This document shows, in pieces, positions 58,883-64,000 of a stretch of 64,000 nucleotides of DNA (within the stretch, counting starts at the first letter, position 1; every line of letters starts with the position of its first letter). Made by a program: the position numbers and the translations under genes. The notes under the pieces were generated by a model. It did no database searches. It worked only from the letters and a program-made list of their open reading frames with translations, and had not been told where the DNA came from. The DNA is from Hymenobacter telluris (GTDB lineage Bacteria; Bacteroidota; Bacteroidia; Cytophagales; Hymenobacteraceae). The stretch covers positions 1 through 64,000 of the forward strand of contig NZ_JAFLQZ010000021.1 of NCBI RefSeq assembly GCF_017313265.1. Direction: 5' to 3'.

Positions 58883-59449
58883 ATGCTAGATAGAGACATC
58901 CGTAGCTACTTGCACGAAACATATCTCCGACGTTACAAGAACGACGGCATTTCGTGTGTGGTAGAGGAGATGGGGCTCTCAGCACACGCAGCACGTATAG
59001 ATATTGGCGTTATTAACGGTGAGTTAGTTGGTTATGAGATTAAGAGTGACAGAGATACACTGAACCGTTTGCCAGGACAACTGGAAGTATATAATCAAAT
59101 TTTCGATCGTATTACTGTAGTCTGCGGTCCGAAGCATTTAGGGAAGCTAGAAGAGTATCTGCCGGAATACATCGGCTTGATGGTTACTAAAAACCTGGAT
59201 GGCAAGTGGGAACTAGTAACAATTCGAGAGTCTTCCCAAAATCCCAACAGGACAGCGTATATGATTGCTAGTTTGCTCTGGCATGAGGAAGCCAAATCGT
59301 TACTTGTTGAATTAGGCCTTAGTAAGGGATTGAGCCGTTTGCGTCGCTGGGAACTTTGGGAGCGTATCGCTGAAAATTTACCTATAGACCAGGTTTCTCA
59401 TCATGTACGCACTATACTCAAGGCGCGTACCGCATGGAGGGAAGCATAG
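58883..59449 (+). CDS. sce7726 family protein (predicted PD-(D/E)XK nuclease fold)
   Basis: A 188-residue protein whose core fits a restriction-endonuclease fold: D40 in ARIDIGVI, then E52 and K54 in VGYEIKSDRDTL, and Q66 in LPGQLEVYNQIFD. This D-x(n)-E-x-K order is the nuclease catalytic signature. The C-terminal half (helical, SRLRRWELWERIAENLP) is unassigned. The family is known as the companion of sce7725 proteins; biological role unreported to my knowledge. It is the only plus-strand gene of the cassette and overlaps the beta-family gene by 32 bases tail to tail. Its AT-rich codon use differs from the flanking genes, a sign of transfer. Confidence 0.75.
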   Translation: MLDRDIRSYLHETYLRRYKNDGISCVVEEMGLSAHAARIDIGVINGELVGYEIKSDRDTLNRLPGQLEVYNQIFDRITVVCGPKHLGKLEEYLPEYIGLMVTKNLDGKWELVTIRESSQNPNRTAYMIASLLWHEEAKSLLVELGLSKGLSRLRRWELWERIAENLPIDQVSHHVRTILKARTAWREA

Positions 59450-60476
59450 AAACGACAAGTTCTAAGTGATGAGATGTATTAACGGCAACCCAAGTTGTAG
59501 CATTACCACGCGGTTGCGAGCCCGGCTGGCTAGCATTATAAATGAACTCATCTCCCCAGCTAAAATCTTGACCGCTGAAATCAGCATTCCTGGCCAAAAT
59601 CATACTCAGTCTATGAAATTGTTCGCTCATCGTGAAAGGTGAGGGACCAACTTTTTGCCCTCTTGTCACCTCGTAATATGCAGGAAATGTGTAGCGAACT
59701 TTAGGCACTCCGATGCGACTAGGACTAGGCTCTATAGAAACTGTTCCTGTAGCATAGTCCCCAAAATGAATAGTTTCCTCAATTCCGTCTTTTACGTTAG
59801 AGAAGAACTCTAACTCTTTTCTTGAAAACTGAACCGGCACCCACTTTTCAGACTCTGGCATAATGCTAGGTAGCGAGGTAGACGACAGGATAAGACCTGC
59901 TGGGTGCAAACTACTTAGTTGATGCATATATCCCTGAATAGCTACTTCGTATATACCTAATGCAGTTGTAGGCGAACTAATATCGCCTGCATCTAACAAT
60001 ATGAAAGCGTTAGTAGCCTTAAGCTCATAAGCATTTATTGCATCTTTTATTTTTTGTAAGGCTTTTCCCGTAAGTTCATTAATAGGGATACGTAGAATAT
60101 AGGGTTTTCCTTCCCCTAATAGTGAGTTATATAATTTAACGTAATCCTCAGACCCTGTCAAGCTGTACACTGGATAAAACTTTCCTCCATTTGTTGTAAT
60201 GGAAAAAAGTAGATTCCTGAGTAACGAAGAAGAAATACCTGAAGGCTTAGGATCTAAAAAGCAAGCTAGGTTGCTAGAGGGATTTAAGACAGCTTGAAGC
60301 GTATTTGCTATTTTAGTAATGTATTCAGCAGAAGGTTTTACCTTTTTTCCATTCTCATCTAAATCAGGCGGAGCTATTTGAAGAATAGGTCTGACTGAGT
60401 ATTTAGATTTGGGTTTTAAGGTGCTTAGTGCATTAATTTCGCCTTTTTTGACTCGGAGAAAGGGAAAGTATAACAT
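59418..60476 (-). CDS. Beta-family/sce7725-type protein
   Basis: A 352-residue protein opening MLYFPFLRVKKGEINAL, closely like the M-Y-F-P-Y-L-R-G-x-x-x-E-x-x-A-L start of sce7725-type proteins of the phage-associated beta family. The middle has FILLDAGDISS and PAGLILSSTSLP beta-strand segments and RYTFPAYYEVTRGQKVG. The C-terminal region ends in FIYNASQPGSQPRGNATTW. No catalytic motif is recognised. It lies 39 bases downstream of an ATPase gene on the same strand and overlaps the sce7726 gene end to end, which fits the known pairing of these two families. Function unknown; conflict between mobile elements is a guess. Confidence 0.7.
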   Translation of the reverse strand: MLYFPFLRVKKGEINALSTLKPKSKYSVRPILQIAPPDLDENGKKVKPSAEYITKIANTLQAVLNPSSNLACFLDPKPSGISSSLLRNLLFSITTNGGKFYPVYSLTGSEDYVKLYNSLLGEGKPYILRIPINELTGKALQKIKDAINAYELKATNAFILLDAGDISSPTTALGIYEVAIQGYMHQLSSLHPAGLILSSTSLPSIMPESEKWVPVQFSRKELEFFSNVKDGIEETIHFGDYATGTVSIEPSPSRIGVPKVRYTFPAYYEVTRGQKVGPSPFTMSEQFHRLSMILARNADFSGQDFSWGDEFIYNASQPGSQPRGNATTWVAVNTSHHLELVVSMLPSMRYAP

Positions 60477-60515
60477 CGACTAGGTTAATGAATCTTGATT
60501 AGAAAGGAACATAGG

Positions 60516-61778
60516 CTATTTCGTTGCCCATCGTAGATAATAGAGAAAGTAAGGGTCAAGAATATTTAAAGTTTCCTTCTCCTTATCATATTCAATCACC
60601 CTATCCTCTTCTGCTCTGGTTCTGATAGAAGTATCCATCTGTATTAATGTACTAGTTATATCGCTACCACGTGGCTCTGAGTATCCAGCATCAATTAGTG
60701 ATTCTATTCGCCCCTTCAAATCTTCATAAGAAAAAGCCAGCGCTGCTTCACCACTAGCTATAGCTGCCAATACTATAGCATAAATATCACCAGTTTGTCC
60801 ACCAGAGTACATGTATGTATTTCGCTGAGAACCTCTAGGCTTTGGCCCTGTTTTCAGGATTGTATATGCTGTTGAACAGTCTGTATTAGAAGAAGAGCTT
60901 ACAAGCAGTTCCTTTAACTCCTCAGCTCTGAGTGATTTCCTAATAGGTGGTATCTGCTCCCCGAAATATCCATTATTATAACATAAGTCAAGACACAAAG
61001 TCTGCATTAATTGGGGAGAGGATAAGCTTTCTTTAACTAGAAAACTAAGCGTGGCTTCATCAAGTATGATTCCTAGTTGTCGAAATCCTCTTTTAGGTAT
61101 TTCTATTAATTCCTGCTCACTCCAATAAGTGATATTGAGTAAGCGTAGCCGGCCTCGAAGGTCTCTATTAGCTCGGATAGCTTGATCTGCTCTGTGTGGC
61201 ACCGAAACTAATACAATGCGGGTTCCTTCTCTAGCAGCTTCCTTAAATTCTTGTGCTAATATTTTTTGTAAAGCTGCATCTGCATAATGAAAATCATCAA
61301 CCACAAGAGTTAAATTCTCATCCCTCAACAACTTAAATAAAGCCTTTGAATTCCTATCGTCGAATATTCTATTTAACGTTTGTTGGCGAGTAGCGGTGGT
61401 ATTTGCTGCTACAGATCCGCTTGCCTTTGCTAAAAGAGGAATACTGCCAGTGGCTGTAACTGTGCCCGTTATAGTGCCTCCTAGAGTTGTTGCAACTGCG
61501 CTAGAAGATGAGCGCTCAGTAGATAGTTCTTGCCGGAGCTTACTCCAAAAAACATCGATGGTTGTAATGCCAGCACCTGTGATGAGTAACATATTTTCCA
61601 CCCCAATTACTTTTTCGCAGAGTACTGTTTTTCCGCACTTAGATGGACCACTAATTACACTAATGAACCCTGGGGTAGTTAATGCATTCGATAATTTCTG
61701 TTCCAAGGCGAGACTGGAACGTTCATAATAAGTGACACTGGGTAAAGATCCTGGGGTAAATACATCATTCACATGCAT
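60516..61778 (-). CDS. P-loop ATPase of the AAA/STAND kind
   Basis: A 420-residue protein. Walker A is GPSKCGKT (residues 44-51), Walker B is LTLVVDD (156-162) and IVLVSVPHRADQ (about 187-198) may be the sensor 1 strand. Between Walker A and B lies a Ser/Thr/Gly/Ala-rich segment (residues 88-133, such as LGGTITGTVTATGSIPLLAK) unlike ordinary AAA domains. A winged-helix-like region and ILDPYFLYYLRWATK close the protein. Similar ATPases are found in defence-type loci, but I cannot place it in a named system. It follows a membrane-protein gene by 32 bases and precedes the beta-family gene by 39 bases, so one operon is likely. Confidence 0.75.
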   Translation of the reverse strand: MHVNDVFTPGSLPSVTYYERSSLALEQKLSNALTTPGFISVISGPSKCGKTVLCEKVIGVENMLLITGAGITTIDVFWSKLRQELSTERSSSSAVATTLGGTITGTVTATGSIPLLAKASGSVAANTTATRQQTLNRIFDDRNSKALFKLLRDENLTLVVDDFHYADAALQKILAQEFKEAAREGTRIVLVSVPHRADQAIRANRDLRGRLRLLNITYWSEQELIEIPKRGFRQLGIILDEATLSFLVKESLSSPQLMQTLCLDLCYNNGYFGEQIPPIRKSLRAEELKELLVSSSSNTDCSTAYTILKTGPKPRGSQRNTYMYSGGQTGDIYAIVLAAIASGEAALAFSYEDLKGRIESLIDAGYSEPRGSDITSTLIQMDTSIRTRAEEDRVIEYDKEKETLNILDPYFLYYLRWATK

Positions 61779-61810
61779 AGTTGCTGCAATATTAAGTTGA
61801 CTATAACAGA

Positions 61811-62230
61811 TTACGCCCCACCCTCCGCAACGCCGGCCTCGGGAGCGGCTGAGCTGCGGCGGGTGAGTAGGTCGCGGGTGAGGATGAACAGTGCGATTAG
61901 TCGAGCCAATGCTGCCATATAGATCAATGCTGTCCGAGGGGTAATTTCTATGGATTTATGCTGCAACAGCGGATTAAGAGGAAAGATAATCCCGAACACT
62001 AATGCAGGAATCAGCAGCATTTTGGCCCATAAGCGCCCATGCCATACAGCCCAGCACATGAAGCTTAGTAGAAGGAAATAAATAAGCCCCCCAATATTTA
62101 TAAAGTCAGATGTGAAGTGGATAGGATGTTGCGGCTCAGGAAAGAGCAGCGGGGCGAGGAAAGGGATGACCATACTGGCAAGAAACCACCAGACGGCTCG
62201 ATGGTCATTGGCAGGAATTGTAACGGCCAT
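61811..62230 (-). CDS. Small integral membrane protein, four predicted helices
   Basis: A 139-residue protein with four hydrophobic stretches (FLASMVIPFLAPLLF; IGGLIYFLLLSFMCWAVW; MLLIPALVFGIIFPL; LIYMAALARLIALFILT). No known family is recognised. ATG at 62230 lies 1 base after the XRE regulator stop, so the genes are translated together; it is also 32 bases before the ATPase gene. It could be a membrane-acting effector or sensor of the operon, by position only. Confidence 0.65.
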   Translation of the reverse strand: MAVTIPANDHRAVWWFLASMVIPFLAPLLFPEPQHPIHFTSDFINIGGLIYFLLLSFMCWAVWHGRLWAKMLLIPALVFGIIFPLNPLLQHKSIEITPRTALIYMAALARLIALFILTRDLLTRRSSAAPEAGVAEGGA

Positions 62231-62231
62231 A

Positions 62232-62720
62232 TCAATTCGGCCGGTTATGCCCGGCCCGCAGCAACGACAGCATTTCCTCCTTAGCGGCAATCAAGTCGTC
62301 CTTGGCACCTAGCAGCGCATCCTTGCTGGCTAACTGCGCTTTGAGTTGCTCGATTTCCTGTTGAGAGCTTTCCAAGCTGCGTTTACAATCTTCTAGGCTG
62401 ATGTTATTGATGGTGTTCTGACCAATGTTATTAGCCTGTACACCTCCTTTATTTTTCTTGGAGCTGATTGTCACTGGGCTGGCTTGAGCATCGCCAATAA
62501 AGGGTTCCCCTGCACCTGTAAGAAACCAGGCAGGGTTGATGCTTTCAAAATGCTTCAATACCTTCTCTATATAATCAGCCCCTGGCATTGAGTTGCGAGT
62601 GCCAACGTAGTTCTGCGTGATAGTAGGCTTCTCTCCAATGGCTTCGCTAAATGCCCGAGCGCTTAATTTGAAGGATTGTAGCAGAAAACTTATCCGCTGA
62701 TTTATAGGGTGTTGCTGCAC
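62232..62720 (-). CDS. XRE-type transcriptional regulator with C-terminal coiled coil
   Basis: A 162-residue protein: an N-terminal helix-turn-helix of the phage-repressor kind (RISFLLQSFKLSARAFSEAI and TITQNYVGTRNSMPGADYIE, residues 9-55), a linker (KKNKGGVQANNIGQNTINN) and a heptad-rich C-terminal coiled coil (CKRSLESSQQEIEQLKAQLA). The start is GTG at 62720. Two abutting 14-bp dyads lie upstream at 62744-62771 in the divergent promoter region, so it probably represses both itself and the plus-strand genes. It heads the minus-strand operon (membrane protein, ATPase, beta protein). Confidence 0.82.
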   Translation of the reverse strand: MQQHPINQRISFLLQSFKLSARAFSEAIGEKPTITQNYVGTRNSMPGADYIEKVLKHFESINPAWFLTGAGEPFIGDAQASPVTISSKKNKGGVQANNIGQNTINNISLEDCKRSLESSQQEIEQLKAQLASKDALLGAKDDLIAAKEEMLSLLRAGHNRPN

Positions 62721-62743
62721 TTTGTAATCTTTTTAGTCTAAAA

Positions 62744-62771
62744 CTTACAATCGTAAGCTTTCAATTGTAAG
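62744..62771. promoter_or_regulatory. Two abutting operator-like dyads
   Basis: CTTACAATCGTAAG (62744-62757) is followed at once by CTTTCAATTGTAAG (62758-62771); they match at 12 of 14 positions and each is dyadic (CTTAC/GTAAG in the first). They lie between the divergent regulator gene and the plus-strand genes, overlapping the likely promoters, as in lambda-type repressor regions. Confidence 0.65.
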
Positions 62772-62780
62772 GTGTTTGCG

Positions 62781-62788
62781 TATGTTTG
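62781..62788 (+). promoter_or_regulatory. Possible -7 element of the plus-strand gene set
   Basis: TATGTTTG matches TAnnTTTG, 73 bases before the ATG at 62854 and just after the second operator-like dyad. The -33 region would fall in the dyads (only TTT at 62759 fits). Confidence 0.45.
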
Positions 62789-62853
62789 TGGGGTGTACAG
62801 TACCCAGCAGTTGCAAGAAAGCAATTGCCCGGTGAATTGTGCCAAACACAGCC

Positions 62854-63111
62854 ATGACTGAGCGTCAGAAATTCCTGCGGTTGCTGTCTTTCGTCATCGA
62901 AGACCTGCCCACCAGCGCCGTCGATACCGCCGTGCGCGCCGGCTATCCGGCCCCCACCTCCATGCTGGCCAACGTGCGCATCGCCCGGGTGATGAACCTG
63001 GAGCACCTGGTGGCGCTCATCGGCTACGGCCTGCCCAACTACTCGATTCCCGAAGACCTTTTGCCGGCTGCCCCGGCCCCGGTCGGCGCGCCCCTGGCGC
63101 TCGGCCTCTAA
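62854..63111 (+). CDS. Small protein with a possible helix-turn-helix
   Basis: An 85-residue protein starting at ATG 62854 (in-frame GTG at 62839 also possible). The stretch LPTSAVDTAVRAGYPAPTSM followed by LANVRIARVMNLEHLVALI resembles a compact Cro-like helix-turn-helix; the tail is Pro/Ala-rich. Divergent from the XRE repressor across the operators, the arrangement recalls cI/cro, and this gene may be the Cro-like partner. Function is inferred from position and composition only. Confidence 0.55.
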   Translation: MTERQKFLRLLSFVIEDLPTSAVDTAVRAGYPAPTSMLANVRIARVMNLEHLVALIGYGLPNYSIPEDLLPAAPAPVGAPLALGL

Positions 63112-63144
63112 TTCCATCCTTTCACCCCTTCATTTTTCCCGGAA

Positions 63145-63441
63145 ATGAACCTCGACACCACGCCCTGCCTGCCCGAGCAGGCGCCGCGCCGGCCCAGTTT
63201 GCGCGATTTGGCCGCCCTTACCACTACGCTGCTGCCCCCGGCGCTGGTCATGCTCACCTCCTTATCGGAGCTACGGCGCCGCTGCCAGGAAATCAACCTC
63301 ACGCACCCGCACTTCTGCGAGGAAACCCCATTGGTGCTCTCCTTTGAGGAAAAGCGCCGCCAGCGCCTGAGCGGGCAGCTCCAGGTGAGCGGGAGCCTGG
63401 AACCCAGTGCCCACGCCGTAACGCCCTCGTCCTATGCCTGA
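63145..63441 (+). CDS. Hypothetical protein, 98 residues
   Basis: Soluble, Pro- and Arg-rich at the start (PCLPEQAPRRPSLRDLAALT), with a helical middle (LVMLTSLSELRRRCQEINLT) and LVLSFEEKRRQRLSGQLQV. No family recognised. It is 33 bases after the 62854 gene and its end overlaps the next gene by 8 bases, indicating one transcript. Confidence 0.6.
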   Translation: MNLDTTPCLPEQAPRRPSLRDLAALTTTLLPPALVMLTSLSELRRRCQEINLTHPHFCEETPLVLSFEEKRRQRLSGQLQVSGSLEPSAHAVTPSSYA

Positions 63442-63664
63442 GCCCATGAGCCGCGCCGAGCACCTGCAATGGGCCAAAGACCGCGCCCTGGCCTATGTGG
63501 ACGCCGGCGATTTAGCCAGCGCCGGCGCTTCCTTTCTTTCGGACCTGAGCAAACACCCGGCCATCAAGCCCGGCACCGTGCACCTGCTCTACGCCCTCGA
63601 GGCCTTGAGCGGCGGCCTGAACACGCCGGATAAGGTGCGGGCTTTCATCAACGGGACCAACTAG
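63434..63664 (+). CDS. Hypothetical small helical protein, 76 residues
   Basis: Starts ATG 63434 (or 63446) overlapping the previous gene by 8 bases. The body RAEHLQWAKDRALAYVDAGD and LASAGASFLSDLSKHPAIK is helical, and LNTPDKVRAFINGTN closes it. Similar small proteins occur in Bacteroidota element modules, but function is unknown. Confidence 0.6.
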   Translation: MPEPMSRAEHLQWAKDRALAYVDAGDLASAGASFLSDLSKHPAIKPGTVHLLYALEALSGGLNTPDKVRAFINGTN

Positions 63665-63672
63665 CTGCCGCC

Positions 63673-63987
63673 ATGAGTAAACAGCTGTTTTTCCCGCCCC
63701 TCTCGCTCACCGACGCCCGCACTGGCAAGCGCCTGCGCGTGCAGGCCCTGCCCGCCGGGGCCGCTTTGGTGCCCACGCCCCAGCCCATTCTGGGCTACTG
63801 CTACCAGCAGGGCCACCTAACCGTGTACGTCAGCGGCACCATGCCCCCGGCCCTGCGCACGGCCCAGCAGGAGGGCAGTACCGCCCAGGAAGTGCTGCTG
63901 GTGGCGGAGCTGCCGGCCGGTATCCGCGAAATCGACCTCACCGACTGCCGCCGCGAGTTCGGCGTGCTCTTACCAAAAGCTGCCTAA
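63673..63987 (+). CDS. Hypothetical protein, 104 residues
   Basis: Starts ATG 63673, 8 bases after the previous stop. A beta-rich protein (LSLTDARTGKRLRVQALPAG, GYCYQQGHLTVYVSGT, VLLVAELPAGIREIDLTDCR). No recognised family. Close spacing indicates it belongs to the same transcript. A further ATG at 63991 starts just before the window ends, so the set continues. Confidence 0.6.
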   Translation: MSKQLFFPPLSLTDARTGKRLRVQALPAGAALVPTPQPILGYCYQQGHLTVYVSGTMPPALRTAQQEGSTAQEVLLVAELPAGIREIDLTDCRREFGVLLPKAA

Positions 63988-64000
63988 ACAATGGATACGC

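Larger units (their letters stand above)
53798..64000. mobile_element. Probable integrated element (continues beyond the right edge)
   Basis: Begins with a tyrosine recombinase gene at its left end, followed by genes of unknown function, a visibly AT-rich cassette (about 58.75-62.2 kb) inside otherwise very GC-rich DNA, an XRE regulator with divergent promoter, and a set of short plus-strand genes spaced like an element module. The right boundary and attachment sites are not visible. Type (phage remnant, conjugative or simple island) cannot be decided; no structural phage or conjugation gene was recognised. Confidence 0.55.

Noticed and set aside
63991..64000. ATG at the right edge
   Set aside because: Only ten bases are visible, so whether it starts a gene cannot be judged.

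Overview
The window looks like chromosome from a GC-rich member of the Bacteroidota, most likely Hymenobacter or a close relative (Cytophagales). The signs are Bacteroidota-type promoters (TTG, about 20 bases, then TAnnTTTG), a Bacteroidota-order division and cell-wall cluster without murF, a CrtI/CrtB/CrtZ/CrtW carotenoid set, TonB-dependent uptake, an OmpA protein with thrombospondin type 3 repeats and a C-terminal sorting-type tail. The genus is an inference; no rRNA gene is present.

Layout. 1-881: start of a secreted surface protein running off the left edge. 1.1-4.7 kb: succinate dehydrogenase sdhCAB, with a good promoter and a strong terminator. 4.8-10.4 kb: an FMN reductase, then a periplasmic copper/redox locus (Cys-motif small protein, MbnP-like protein, MbnH-like di-heme enzyme, barrel protein with an N-terminal Cys cluster, second di-heme peroxidase, tiny lipoprotein). 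10.4-27.2 kb: the dcw cluster on the minus strand, mraZ-rsmH-ftsL-ftsI-murE-mraY-murD-ftsW-murG-murC-ftsQ-ftsA-ftsZ, driven from a promoter with three 10-bp-phased repeats that look like MraZ boxes. 27.5-30.9 kb: a metal-uptake group (HYC_CC_PP-like protein, TonB receptor, HMA-domain protein). 31.2-34.0 kb: a LytTR response regulator and a TPR histidine kinase, convergent and overlapping at their ends. 34.2-42.9 kb: carotenoid synthesis (crtW, ispH, crtB, crtI, crtZ) with an ECF sigma factor and a MerR/B12 regulator that keeps the CarH photoreceptor fingerprint. 42.9-52.9 kb: housekeeping genes (LiuC-type crotonase, ComEC, GNAT, PhoH, DUF62, ABM, HscB), tRNA-Leu(CAA), and an OmpA/TSP3 protein.

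53.8 kb to the right edge is probably an integrated element. It starts with a tyrosine recombinase and carries two tandem paralogues (one apparently frameshifted at a G7 run), a seven-repeat secreted protein, and an AT-rich cassette of an sce7726-type nuclease-like protein, an sce7725/beta-family protein and a P-loop ATPase. Next to these are a membrane protein and an XRE regulator with two abutting 14-bp operators, and then a run of small plus-strand genes. This cassette is the best candidate for an undescribed system.

A second theme is repeats. An AT-rich element built from AATTAAAAATTAAGAATT-like units sits in many gene junctions, supplies the start or stop codons of several genes, and appears to have inserted in frame into murC. 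A separate 80-bp imperfect palindrome separates murD and mraY, with a half copy before ftsI. No CRISPR array, rRNA gene or insertion sequence was seen.
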